Positions 10,991 to 22,982 of a stretch of DNA of 64,000 nt are shown one piece after another; the stretch's first letter is position 1, and each line of letters opens with the position of its first letter. The notes under the pieces are model-generated. The model was not told the origin of the DNA. It searched no databases and saw only the letters and a program-made list of their open reading frames with translations. This stretch comes from Cucumis sativus (Eukaryota > Streptophyta > Magnoliopsida > Cucurbitales > Cucurbitaceae): positions 2,232,001 through 2,296,000 of the forward strand of contig NC_026659.2 in the NCBI RefSeq assembly GCF_000004075.3, in the 5' to 3' direction. The translations under genes and the position numbers were made by a program.

Positions 10991-13541
10991 ATGGAACTTT
11001 CAATTCTCAGTTGCATAGTATGTCTCATCGTCACTTCCATACTCATCCATTTCATATTAAATAGGAAAAAACCCAATCTTCCACCCGGACCCAGATCCCT
11101 TCCCATCATCGGAAATCTATTAGATATTGGGGACAGACCCCACAAATATCTCGCCGACCTTGCCAAAATCTACGGCCCGATCGCGTCGTTAAAGCTCGGC
11201 CAAGTCAATGCCATCGTCGTATCATCACCGGAGACAATACGACAAGTCCTTGAAACTCACGACCAGGTATTATCCACCAGAGCAATCCCGGACGGCGCAA
11301 GAGTATTCGACCACGACAAATTAGGTACGTTATGGGTCGCCCCTATTTCGCCAATTTGGAAAAACGTTAGAAAACTGTTCAAAACCCGACTTTTTTCCCA
11401 AAAAAGTCTGGAGGTCAGTGAAAGTATCCGGCAAGCGAAGATTAAAGAGCTTTTGAATAGCGTCCGGGAAAGCGCCGTAAAGGGCGAGGTTGTAGATGTT
11501 GGAGCGGCGGCGTTTAGGACGGCTCTTAATATAATGTCCTGTTCGATTTGGTCAATGGATTTGGCAGATACTAATTCGGAAATGGTGAAACAATTTCAGT
11601 CAAGGTTTAGGGGAGTGATGGAAGCATTTGGGAGAACGAATGTTAGTGATTTTTTCCCGGTGGTTAAGAAATTTGATATTCAAGGAGTGAGGAGGCGTAA
11701 CAGCGTTCATTTGAGAAAGATCTTTGATTTGATCGATGAGATGATTGACGGACGGCTGAAAATGCAGGAATCTCTTGGTTTTACACCCAAAATTGATGCG
11801 TTGTATCATCTTCTAAATTTGGATGAGGAGAAGAACGGAGAGATTCTTATGGACAGAAACCAAATTGGACATTTGATTTTGGTGAGACTGCCTTTCTTTC
11901 ATTTGCTTTTACACTTTCTTTATTATTTTTCTTTTCTATTTTAGAAAATTACCTTCTTAAAATAGGTGGATAGTTGCAATGATAATATGCAAAAACCATT
12001 GCAAACATGATAACTAGAATATGAATTATTATATAAATAACAATATTTTAACCAATTATAAATATATCATTCATTGTTGGAGTCTATCCTTTAAGATGAC
12101 GTATTGAAAAGGACCATTTTTATTATAATCTTGACGTTGACGTGTCGTATATAGTAAGATCTTTATTTTATTACTGTATTAGATATAGGATTTGTATAAA
12201 TTATTTTAAGATAACTTTTGGGTTAGAAATGAATTGTAGATGACACTAAGAAGGGCTCTTTTTGGAACAAGTCAATGAGAACACATAAATAAGGTTTATA
12301 AATTATGCAGCGACTTTGTTAACCTTTTGTTAACCTTTAACTCACTTTGAATAAATAAATAAAAAGCTAAAAACCGTGCAATTAATTTGAAATTAATATT
12401 CATTTGAGAAGCTAAGAAAAGACAAAGGTTTGAATTATCGATAGAGGAAAATATGTAGATTTTATTTTTATGAAAGTTTCGATTGAATATCAATCAAAGT
12501 GTCGATTTTGATGGATATTTATATAAAAATAAAAAAATAAAAAATAATCAATAATTAACTTTAAATTATAAATAAATATTTCATTATTTTTAAATAAGAA
12601 AACATATCGAAATTATATTTATCACTCAAATGCTTTTTTTTTTTTTTTTTCTCTCTTAGAGCTTTTCTACTCTATAAGGGTAGGATGTTATCATAATTAT
12701 TGAAAATCTAATTTATGCATGTTAAATCTAGGGTGTAACAAAATATAAGATTGTGAAATGTTTAAATGGTGAAAAATATAGGGTTTAGTTATAAATTACA
12801 TGAATGAAATAAATTTCAAAATACTAAATTCAAACTTGGAGTTTGGATTAAGTTATTATATTACCAGCTTACTTCATCACAACTTCTAAGATGTATCTAA
12901 TCCTAAAATAATGATAATTATTTTCGTTTGATTATGGGTTGTAGGATCTATTTGTAGCAGGCACCGATACAACTGCAACAATAATTCAATGGGCAATGGC
13001 ATATCTTTTACAAAACCCAAAAGTTATGTCAAAAGCCAAAGATGAGCTAAACCAAATGATAGGAAAAGGAAATGCAATTATTGAAGAATCACAAATTGAG
13101 AAGCTTCCATATTTACAAGCAATCATCAAAGAAACATTGCGATTGCAATCTTCACTTCTTCTTCCTCGTAAAGCCCAATCGCAAGTCACCATTTCTGGCT
13201 ACACAGTCCCGAAAGGTACCCAAATAATTGTCAATCTTTGGGCCTTAGGTAGAGACTCCAATATTTGGGAACAACCAAATTGTTTCATACCAGAAAGGTT
13301 TTTTGGTAATTTCAATACCAAAGGTAGAAATTTTGAGTACATTCCATTCGGTAGTGGGAGGAGAATTTGCCCTGGACAACCCTTAGGAATGAGGATAGTG
13401 CATTTGATTGTGGGTTCTTTGGTTCATTGGTTTGATTGGAAGCTTGAAGATGGAGTTACACCACAGAGTTTGAATATGGATGACAAATTTGGATTGACTT
13501 TGGAGATGGCTCAACCTTTGAGAGCTATTCCTCTCTCTTAA
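10991..13541 (+). CDS. Cytochrome P450, CYP76-type (copy 2)
   Basis: Exons 10991-11881 (297 codons) and 12945-13541 give 495 residues. The 1063-bp phase-0 intron runs from GTGAGA to TGTAG, at the same position as in copies 1 and 3. Features in order: membrane anchor (about 1-22), LPPGP (30-34), I-helix AGTDTT at the start of exon 2, ETLR, PERF, and heme loop FGSGRRICPG with Cys near residue 439 (codon 13368-13370). All catalytic P450 motifs are intact. After ETLR the segment reads LQSSLLLPR, two residues shorter than LHPPVPLLLPR of copy 1. This lies in substrate recognition site 5, a deletion shared with copy 3. It is an ER-membrane monooxygenase; monoterpenol oxidation is the usual family role but is not shown here. 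It converges with copy 3. Confidence 0.93.
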
Positions 13542-14228
13542 TTCAGTATTGAATACTATATGAGATCGAAGAATCATAATAATGAATAACCAATATAAAC
13601 TTACTCACCTTGTAGTGTTGATCCAAAAAATCAATTTGTAATATGAGTTATGCTTCCTCATCATTATGTGCACCTTAAGAGTGTAATATTGCATGACCAT
13701 GTTGCCTATGAAGAGACATTATATTTTACTATTGGAGTATATTGAGTTTGTTGAGGCCATTGTCACGTTTGAATGTCTCTTTAGAGCTCTTGAAGCTTAT
13801 ATCTTTCCTCTTTTCAGGTGTAGACATTCCTTAGCTTCTTGGGGGAATTCTACTCTTTGTTTTTCTTTGTTTTGTGTTTTGGTTTTGGTTGTTTTGTTTC
13901 CCTTGTATTAAAAAAATGAGAGAGAGGGAAAAAAAGACATTCACAAAAATTTCAATTAATAAATATAAATTAATTTTCAACATTCGCGAGACATAAAAAA
14001 GAAAAAAAAAAAACTATAAAATTCTTAAACACTAGAATCACACACATGAATTACTAGTGGTATTTCAAAAAGGAAAATTTAAAAAAAAAAAAAACAAATT
14101 CGCAACATGACAATTTACGATATAAATCTTAGAATTAATTATTAGAATACACATCACGAAAAAAGTTATCCCAGATACACTAATATTTAAAAGAGAAGAT
14201 GGAATAACATAAATTGAAATTTAAAAAT
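13542..14228. other. Convergent spacer between P450 copies 2 and 3
   Basis: Holds both 3' flanks. The block at about 13822-14030 is repeated, in pieces, at 7128-7595 beside the pseudogene. CCTTGTAGTG at about 13607 resembles a CACTA right end but has no partner in the right context. Confidence 0.5.
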
Positions 14229-16862
14229 TTAAATAAGAAGAGGTATAGCTCGTACTGGTTGAGATTTGACTAGAATAAGTTCATATTTTGCATCCATATT
14301 CAAATTCTCAGGTGTAACTCCATCTTCAAGCTTCCAATCAAAGCAATGAATCAAAGAACCAACTGTCAAATACAACATTCTCATTGCCATTCCCTTACCA
14401 GGACAAGTCCTCCTCCCATGACTAAATGGAATAAACTCAAAATTTCTTGCTTTACTTTCCAAGAACCTTTCTGGCATGAACACATCTGGATTTTCCCATA
14501 AATTTGGGTCTCTACATGAAGCCCATAAATTCACAATAATTTGAGTCCCTTTTGGAACTGTAAATCCTAAAATTGTTACTTCTGATTCTGATTTCCGTGG
14601 AATTAGAAATGATGATTGCATTCTTAAGACTTCTTTGATGATTGCTTGTAAATATGGAAGCTTCTCCATGTGTGATTCTTCAATTGGATTCCCTTTACCT
14701 ATCACTTCTAATAGCTCTTCTTTGGCTTTACACATCACCTTTGGATATTTTAAGAGATATGCCATTGCCCATTGTGCCACTGATCCTGTTGTATCAGAGC
14801 TTCCTGAAAATAAAACCTAAAACACAATTTCTAATTTCAGTTTTCTGTTCAGCATGTCGATATAATTAAATTTATTGTCGTAAGCACTGTAAGTTTAAGC
14901 TTTTGGTTATACCTTCAAAAATTTTAGAAGTTTAAAACTTACAGGTAAGTCTTCCTTTGATAACAGTTTTCCATTTTAGATGTTGTAATTTGATCATTTG
15001 ATTTTTTTTTAAATGATAGACAAGTCCGATCGTAAAAAGTTTGGTTGTTTTTTTTTTTTCTTTCTAAATTTAAAAAAGACAAAAAATATGTTCGGTAATT
15101 TTTTTTGGGTTTACTTAATAATTAAAAACTTAAAAACCCTATTTGATAATGGTATTTTAAAAAGAAAAATCTACACGGTGTTGTTTTGCAAAATGAATCA
15201 AATATCTACCATTATCCCAAAATTCAAGACTTATATTAGTGTTTACCCATACCTGAAATTTATTATATTTATAAATATTTTGAGTATAGTTTGAAATAAT
15301 TTTTCTAATTAAATTTTTGAAAAAAAAAATAGTTTTATTAATTTTTTAATGAAAAATAAATCGAAAATTTGTTTGAAAGGGTAAATACATGAAATAGTTT
15401 CAAATATAGCCCAAAGAAAAAAAAAAAACTAAAAGAACATTTTAAGTTGGAAGTTTACATATTTATAAATATCAAATTGTCCCTTCTTCGTATTTTATGA
15501 TTGAAAGACAGTAAAAAAACCGTTTATCGTTTATCAATAATAGACCGTGATAAATTATTATTATTGTCCATCACTAATAAATAACGATAGAAGTTTATCT
15601 CTAACCTGACTTGTTTATTAGTGACAGATAACAATTACCCAATCTATCACTATATCATTCAATTTAAACAACTTATTCTTCTTTAATTAGGAATAACGCT
15701 TCCTTTTCTTGTTCCATCTTTTATTACAGTACTCTTCAGGATCAATTTTCAAATATTTTGGAATAAACTATTAAAATCATATCGGTGGAATTCAATCCGT
15801 TAATGATTGACAGTTCTATCACTGTAGATATAATTACCAAAAGAATATAAGTTCTTCAAAGATAGGAAAAATAAATAAATAGTTACCATATGAGATTTAT
15901 GAGAACAACAGTGTTAGAGAATTAAAATGAAAAGATAAGGAGAAAAAGTGGCTTACGAATATTGAATGTTTGATTTGGTTTCTATCAAGAGGTATCTCAT
16001 TGTTGTCCTCCTTCATGTTGAGAAGATGATGTAGCATATCATTTTTGGGTGTGAAGTCAGGTGTTTCCTGCATCTTCAACCGTTTGTCAATCATCTCATC
16101 AATCAAACCTAACATCTTTCCAAAATGAATGGCGGTGCGTCTCCTTACACCTTGAACATCCATCTTCTTCAACACAGGAAAAAAGTCACTAATATTTGGT
16201 CTTCCCATTTCTTCCAAGCTTCCTCTCAGGGTTGCCTTGAATTCTTTAGTCATTTCCGAATCCGTGTCCACCAAATCCATGGACCAAATTGAATACGATA
16301 TCAAATTAAGCGCCAATGAAAATAAAGTTGTTCCAATGTCCACCACCTCGCCATTCACTGCGCATCGTCGGATGTTATCAAGATGTTTGTCTATCCTCAT
16401 GCGGCGAAGATTTCGACTGGCGTCGAGAGCCTTGGGAGATAAAAGATAGTTGTTGAAGATTTTTCTATGGTTTTTGTAATTAGGGGAGATGGGAATCCAT
16501 GGGAGTCCTAGTTCGGCGTGGTCGTAAACCGTTGCCGCATCGGGAATGAATCTGTAAGACAAGACATTGTCATGTGTTTGAAGAACTTGTTGGATTGTCT
16601 CCGGGGACGATACAACAACGGTGGTGACTTGGCCGAACTTTAACGACAGAATTGGACCGTAAGACTTGGCGAGATTGGTGAGAGAAAGGTGGGGTTTGTC
16701 TCCAAGAGCCAAAAGGTTTCCGATGATGGGAAGAGGGGTTGGTCCGGGGGGAAGCTTGGGGTTTCGTCTCGCCGGAATCAAACGGCAGAGGTTTATGCAA
16801 GTGAAGATAAGAAAGATGAAGAGAGGGAAGGTGAAGAAATCCATATCGTCTTCTTCGCTCAT
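14229..16862 (-). CDS. Cytochrome P450, CYP76-type (copy 3), unusual I-helix
   Basis: Exons 16862-15957 (302 codons) and 14816-14229 give 497 residues, with a phase-0 intron of 1140 bp. Initiation at MSEEDDMDFF or at the second Met (residue 7) are both possible. LPPGP is at 37-41, EVLR, PERF, and heme loop FSHGRRTCPG with Cys near residue 440 (codon 14403-14405). The oxygen-activation motif reads GSSDTT where copies 1 and 2 have AGTDTT: acid and Thr are kept, but Ala-Gly-Thr has become Gly-Ser-Ser. It shares the two-residue SRS5 deletion (LQSS/MQSS) with copy 2. An internal TTTTCAG 10 bases into exon 2 is a competing acceptor but would break the frame. Likely a working ER P450 of unknown substrate; its closest relative in the window is the pseudogene at 7759-8228. 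Confidence 0.9.
15500..15665. repeat. Dispersed AT-rich repeat with TATCA/TGATA inverted motifs, in intron of P450 copy 3
   Basis: Short inverted motifs such as TTTATCAATAATAGACCGTGATAAA and CTATCACTATATC recur. Similar stretches lie at about 53180-53290 and 56215-56415. They look like decayed MITE-like copies, but I cannot define ends. Confidence 0.35.
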
Positions 16863-17284
16863 TAATGGTCAAGAAAGAGGCAAAGGGATTTGAATGTTTT
16901 TCATATTGGCGTGGCAATAATTCAAAGTCTTTTCAAGTATAGTACCACTCTCAGCTTTATCAGCTTTGCGTGATTGATCCCACAGATACTTTTTCTACTT
17001 TCGTTTTCCTCCATCGGTTTTCTAAATCTTGACAAATTAGTTATGTTTTGTAAAAGAAATAGAACATCTTCTTTTAACCAGATATTTAACTGGGTTGTAG
17101 TGAAGTGATCTTCTTTAACTAGATATCCCTTGTAAAGATTTAACAAGCTTTTGTTTTGACGGACGTGGGTGGTACTTGCGCGCGCGGCACAGACATGGAC
17201 GACACCTATGCCTGCGTGCGCGGCACGAGCGTGAATTTAGTTGTTGTTTCAATTCGGTTGAAGAATTCTAACAACGACATATAA
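16863..17284. other. Upstream region of P450 copy 3
   Basis: Should contain the promoter of copy 3, but no convincing TATA box is seen. A GC-rich patch at about 17160-17235 contrasts with its surroundings: two similar segments, TGCGCGCGCGGCACAGACAT and TGCGTGCGCGGCACGAGCGT, lie about 37 bases apart. Confidence 0.4.
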
Positions 17285-17400
17285 TATCATTTATTGGTGT
17301 GACTCTTTCTCCAAGTTTTCCAATCAAACCAACAAGCCAAAGAACCCCACTATCAAATGGTGACTTTGAAATTGTGTTGAGCCAGAAATAATGAATTTTT
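17285..17400 (-). pseudogene. Relic of a P450 exon 2
   Basis: The minus strand CATTTGATAGTGGGGTTCTT...TTGGTTTGATTGGAA corresponds to HLIVGSLVHWFDWKLEDGVTP of copy 2 with small indels and a stop. The following ATGGTGACTTTGAAATTGTG is shared with the relic at 8393-8490, so both come from one older duplicated fragment. Confidence 0.6.
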
Positions 17401-18087
17401 TTTTATTGGGCTCCAGTTACATTATATGAGTGTCCACCATATATGATTCCATTCAGGGATCTTATTGTCTTTTTCGTTATTAAAAAAAAAACACGTGCAC
17501 GTTGTTCTAATTAGTAAATAACAAAATGACAGTAAGACGATCTCACTAAAGTGTGAATCGCCTTTCTTTTTGGAGTCCATCTTAACTATACAGAAAAAAA
17601 TGAAAACAATATATCTTAATAATAAAAGAATATGAAAAAGAGGGAAGAGCAGTGAAACTTTAGATATAATACCAAATATCTAAACTTAATAGTACCAAAT
17701 GTCAAGATATATATTATTTTTAAATACTGTGTCCTACTCATAGGTTTCTATCTTCTGTTATCTTTAAAAGAAAATCAAACCAAGTCCTTCCAAACTATGT
17801 TTTAAAAATATAGTTTTCAAAAAAGGTTTTGTTTGTAAGAAGTTCCAAGAAGAAAACCAGGTAATTACAAAATGCTTACAAGATCATCTTTTATGTGCTG
17901 ATATGGAATCTATTTGTGAATCAGCTTTCGATAGGAACCTTTCGTCCATCAAAGTCCATCATGGTTCCAACCAATCATCATCGCCGGTGGAGGTCGTCTG
18001 CCTTAAATAAGTTAGGGAAATATCATGTTGTCCTCTAATGGAAAACTTAACAGTTTTTTATTTTTGTTATAACTCATCAAATCAAAT
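17401..18087. other. Spacer before tRNA-Val
   Basis: A 35-codon ATG frame at 17903-18010 (MESICESAFDRNLSSIKVHH then 15 more residues) has less AT-biased codons than its surroundings. I do not recognise it and do not call it a gene. Confidence 0.3.
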
Positions 18088-18161
18088 GGTGTCGTGGTGT
18101 AGTTGGTTATCACGTCAGTCTAACACACTGAAGGTCTCCGGTTCGAGTCCGGGCGACGCCA
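18088..18161 (+). tRNA. tRNA-Val (anticodon AAC)
   Basis: 74 bases folding as a cloverleaf. The acceptor stem GGTGTCG pairs with CGACGCC (one G-T pair), with discriminator A at 18161. The anticodon arm is CAGTC-TAACA-CACTG with AAC in the loop. The T arm is CCGG-TTCGAGT-CCGG. The internal promoter is present: A box around TGTAGTTGGTTA and B box GGTTCGAGTCC at 18140-18150. CAA motifs lie just upstream and a T-run (TTTTTT) lies about 15 bases downstream, as plant pol III tRNA genes have. It has no intron. Confidence 0.95.
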
Positions 18162-19307
18162 ATACTTCACTTAAACTTTTTTATGCCTGACGTGGCTCTT
18201 TGTAAGAGGGTATTTATTTCTCATCTTATGAGAGAGAAAAAAAGATCAATTTATTCTTTCTTTTTCATCAATATTTGTAGCATTTAATTTCAAAATTGCT
18301 GATAGGTGTAATTTATTGTTTCTGTAAAGATATCAAATAAAAAAATTAACTAGATGGGAGGTGAATATATATAAAAACACCTCACATTCAAAACAATCAA
18401 TCTAAAAGTTAAAATTTTGATAAAAGAAATTAACAAACACATCTCTGCAATTCAATTTGTTTTTTCTTATATTATTGAAATATTCAAACACTTCTAAATT
18501 ATTGAACAACAAATCATATGTATATGTATATGGCCTTACATTCAACTTTTGTATTTACATTATTACATTAATTCTACTTAACCTCTACAAACAATAGTAT
18601 AATCCAACTTTAGGCATTAACATTATGCATTCTAATGGTGTTGAATGGCATTGTTTTTCAAAATTTTGGCTTGGCTTTTTAAAACATGGGTAGAATGTAG
18701 ATAAGAAAGAAAGAAGGCTCTAAAAAAGAAAAGAGAAAAGAAAAGTTGAGGTAGAAATAATGTGTATAAGCACACAAATGATTAGGAAATGGAGATTATT
18801 TGTATTGTTATTTAGATGGTAGGAGGGTTTAATTTATTTAAAAATCTATACATTATACAAATCAAAAAAATTAATTTTTGTAAAACTTGTACTTTTGGGT
18901 TTAAAAAGGATTCAAATATATTTATATTGGTATTATAGAAAAAAAAACCATGAGGATAAGAGAAATCGAGAGAAAAGAAGTAAAATTAATTTGTTTAAAG
19001 ATTGGAAAAAAGAAGAAGAAGAAGAAGAAGAAGAGTATTGAGGGATTAGAAATAATGTAAGAAGGGAAATGAAAAGTAAATAAGGAGTAGTTTAATCAAA
19101 AGTAATTATACAAAATTATTAAGTTTAATAGTACAAAATACGTGTCCCACCGACACGCGGAATCATCCATCCACGCTTCAAAAAACCTGCACCGTCCGAT
19201 CTCATCCCTACCATCTTCCTCCTTATCCTCCTCTTCCCTCACTCCTTCCTTTCCCTCTCACTCTCTCTACTCTCAAACACTCCCAAAAATCCTAACTCCA
19301 TTTCGTT
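18162..19307. other. Spacer and 5' leader of the translocator gene
   Basis: AT-rich to about 19140, with a (GAA)n microsatellite at 19009-19034. A C/T-rich leader (about 19150-19300) follows, typical of plant 5' UTRs. Confidence 0.5.
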
Positions 19308-20339
19308 ATGGGCGCCGAGGCACCCACATGGGCCACCCGTCGTCTTAGCAACCAAACTCCCTCCACCGTCGATCACGTCCTCGATTTCCCAACCACCGCT
19401 CCCCCTCCCGCCAGATCCCCCACCATTTCAACCGCCTTCATCGTTCTCTCCTGGTACCTTTCCAACATCGGTGTCCTCCTTCTCAACAAGTACCTCCTCA
19501 GCTTCTATGGCTTCCGGTTCCCCATCTTCCTTACCATGCTCCACATGGTTTCCTGTACATTCTACAGCTACCTCTCTATTCTCTTCCTCAAAATTGTACC
19601 CACCCAGCAAATCCAATCTCGTACCCAATTTCTTAAAATCCTCGCTCTCAGCGCCATTTTCTGTTTCTCCGTCGTCTGCGGCAACACTTCTCTTCGTTAC
19701 CTACCTGTTTCCTTCAATCAAGCCATCGGCGCAACTACCCCTTTCTTCACTGCCATTTTTGCCTTTCTGATTACTTGTAAGAGGGAGCCTGCCGGGGTTT
19801 ATTTTGCGCTTTTGCCTGTAGTGTTCGGGATCGTTCTAGCTAGCAATAGCGAACCTCTGTTTCACTTTCTTGGGTTTTTGATCTGTGTTGGCTCCACCGC
19901 TGGGCGGGCTTTGAAATCCGTGGTACAGGGGATTCTGTTGACTGCTGAAGGGGAAAAGCTTCACTCAATGAATCTTTTGCGGTTTATGGCGCCGATGGCT
20001 GCGGGAATTTTGCTTCCCGTTACGCTCTATGTGGAAGGAAATGTCGCGGCGATCACGGCAGAGAAAGCGCGGGCAGATCCTTATATTTTATTTCTGTTGA
20101 TTGGGAATGCAACGGTGGCGTATTTGGTGAACTTGACGAATTTCTTAGTGACGAAACACACGAGTGCTTTGACGTTGCAGGTGCTGGGAAATGCAAAGGC
20201 GGCAGTAGCGGCCGTCGTGTCGATTCTGATATTTAGGAATCCGGTGACGGTGATGGGAATGGCGGGATTCTCGGTGACGGTAATGGGTGTGGTGATTTAC
20301 GGTGAGGCGAAGAAGAGATCGAAGAATACGACGGATTAA
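19308..20339 (+). CDS. Probable sugar-phosphate/phosphate translocator (TPT/NST family, At1g12500-like)
   Basis: A single exon of 343 codons. The ATG at 19308 has G at +4. It begins [16 protein letters not shown], matching the start style of Arabidopsis At1g12500 (...TWTTRRMSNP). A proline-rich N-terminal tail of about 40 residues precedes roughly ten membrane helices. Family blocks are clear: [63 protein letters not shown], and [21 protein letters not shown] near the C-terminus. It ends in a Lys/Arg-rich cytosolic tail ([11 protein letters not shown]). There is no plastid transit peptide, so it belongs with the KT/KD-type translocators of the endomembrane system. The solute carried is not known. 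The many GC-ending codons stand out from the AT-rich flanks. Confidence 0.93.
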   Translation: MGAEAPTWATRRLSNQTPSTVDHVLDFPTTAPPPARSPTISTAFIVLSWYLSNIGVLLLNKYLLSFYGFRFPIFLTMLHMVSCTFYSYLSILFLKIVPTQQIQSRTQFLKILALSAIFCFSVVCGNTSLRYLPVSFNQAIGATTPFFTAIFAFLITCKREPAGVYFALLPVVFGIVLASNSEPLFHFLGFLICVGSTAGRALKSVVQGILLTAEGEKLHSMNLLRFMAPMAAGILLPVTLYVEGNVAAITAEKARADPYILFLLIGNATVAYLVNLTNFLVTKHTSALTLQVLGNAKAAVAAVVSILIFRNPVTVMGMAGFSVTVMGVVIYGEAKKRSKNTTD

Positions 20340-22982
20340 GGGGCAAGATTTGTGTTATTTTGTTTTAAATTAAATTAATTACTTTTCTTTAATTGATGAA
20401 AAAGAGAAATCAAAAATTAATTTATATATAGAATTTAAAAAACGAAATTGTATAGTGGAAGAATTGAATAGTATATTGGTATGATTATGGGTCATGAGAA
20501 TTAATTGAATTTCTTTCGGGAGAGAATTATGCTTTGTGGGGGTTTCTTCTTTATTTTTTCAACTTTATAAACTTTAATTGATTGGAGAATAGAAGTGAGA
20601 GTAAAGTTCTCTTAAGTCCACTTTTCCAGCTGTCATTTATGGAATTTGTAGTCCTTATTTGTATAGGAATATGGATAAGATGACCCCAATGCTGCCCCCA
20701 TCCCTTTTCATTTTCATTTTTCTTTTTTAGGATGCTTTTAAATTAAATCTTGTTTGTTATAAGTTAATTTGTTTACGGTGAACTTTATATAGATGATCAA
20801 ATTCATTCATGTAAATGCTAAGGCAGTGATAGATGTAGTACAAGAGGACACTAAGGAGGAGGCAATTTGTATCTACGAAAATATGTTACTTTCTTTCTCT
20901 TCTTTTGTTAATGTCTCTTTAACTATAATTTTATTTTCTATGTTTTATATAATCAATGAAATGAGTAATTGACAATTGGCATTCTTATGCAAAATTGTCT
21001 ATAAACTAATAAATGTTTTAGTTTATTAGTTTTTCCCACTGTTATTTGGATTATATGATCACAAATACATCGTTGTAACCTTTGTAAGTTTGTGGAAATA
21101 CTTACTCTCACCTCGCTTTTATTCTTTTTATTTATTTAGTTTAACAAATCACAAAGGGGGCTTGAAATTTGTAGAAGACGCAACAAATAAAAATCATTAA
21201 TAGAAATAGAAATAGAAATAACATAGCAAGGATTTAAATTTAAATGAATAATCTTAATTAACAATATATAAAACATGATGAAATATTAGGTATGGGAAGA
21301 GAATGAATTATTTTCCCATTTGGGTGTTGATCCATTTTTGTTGGCTAGAAAGCCATATTGAATTCATTTTTGTTAGTTGAGGCAAAAGCTAATAAATTCC
21401 AACCAAATTAGAAAGCTTTCCAATCTAGCCTCATTAAAGTTCATAAATATAATAGAAAACATTCAGACCATTAACCTCCTACATAACTATATAATATTTC
21501 ACAATATCTTAAATTTTAGTAATATTTCAATTATGACTACACTTTAGTAATAAGTTTTTATCTTTTAATTTCATATATATAAGACTATATATATATGGTA
21601 TAAATACTGTCTTGTCATCAAATTCAAATATACCCTCATTTATTTCTTTAAAATTCAAATATATTATGTTGTATAATCACATACATCTTTTCCTTGTCAA
21701 CTTTTATTCTATTTTTTATTCGTGGATTGTGCCTGCTTTATACATATAGAAAGAGTATAAAATTTAAAAAGTTACATAAAATTCAATGAAAAGAGGAAGA
21801 AATTGGGTGAGAAATGAAGTGAAAGAAAAAAAGAGAAAGAAAAAGGAGTTTAATTGTGTTTGATTATGAAAAAAGGATTTTGTTTATATGACGTGTCACA
21901 TCAAATGAATCGGACAAGCTGGCCCTGCTTCATCTCCAGCTATTACCCACACCTACCAATTAAAACCTTTCTCCCCATCTTCATCTCCATCTTCTTACAT
22001 TACATTTTACAAAACTAAAATAAATCAAATAGAATTCTAAAAATATAATAAATTTGATAAAATATTTATATTAAAGCTTGTTGATTCTATCGATAATAAA
22101 TATTGATAAACACTTTTATGCTTGAATGATAGAAGCATATCAGTTTCTGCTATTATATATGTGAAAACAATTATAAACGTTCAAAATCACTACATGCATA
22201 AAAAAAATTAACCACCACTCCATATATCATTTGCAAGTTTGTTGGAGAGCTCTAATATCTATACCATCTTTACAACCCTCAAATAACTTTTAATGTACGA
22301 AAAAAGAAATTTTCTCTCTCAAATGTAAACATGGTTTGGGGTGGTGAACAATTAGGTAGCTAGGGGTGGGTCACTTTCACTACCATTTTTAACATCTTAG
22401 CAATATATTTTTATTTTCTTTTAATTTTATGAGTTTTTTATTATTTCAATAATATATTTTTTAAAAGTTACGAAAAGGATTGATGATATGAACATATTTA
22501 AGCTTGCTTTCTTTCTCATTTACTCACACCAATGGTTTACATTTGTATGTTTGAGTATAATAGCTTTTCTTAAGAATAAGATGTAAAATCACATCTCAAT
22601 TACTACTCAACTCAGCTTAATTTAGTAGATATAATAGTTGGATTTATTGAAAAATAATAATTCTTTTTTTAACTTTTCAAATTTTGACTAAATTTTTAGG
22701 TGAAAACAAAATTTTGTTGTTTTTCTTAGATACATAGGAGACAAGTAATGAAATAATGATGCAAAAGGATGTTAGATAATTATTATTGAAGAGGAAGCAA
22801 ATTTATTAGGGTAAGCAAATTAAAATTCAAATATATGTCTCAAATTGAAATGGAAAAACTCAACAAATTGCAAAAACAAACCAAACATAAATGGGAATAA
22901 TGTTTAAAACAGCAAAGTCGTCTCTCTTGTCAAATGTTGCAAATTAAAATAGTAAGAAACCCATCAATTAAATTAAATCACT
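20340..22982. other. Spacer between translocator and phytocyanin cluster
   Basis: AT-rich. I see no gene, RNA or bounded repeat in it. The terminal part is the 3' flank of the first phytocyanin. Confidence 0.4.

Noticed and set aside
13603-13614. CCTTGTAGTG as right end of a CACTA element
   Set aside because: It sits in the 3' flank of P450 copy 2 with no subterminal repeats and no matching target duplication. A 10-base match is compatible with chance.
19142-19770. Alternative frames over the translocator gene
   Set aside because: Ser/Pro-rich shadows in the wrong frame. The 343-codon frame has all the family blocks.
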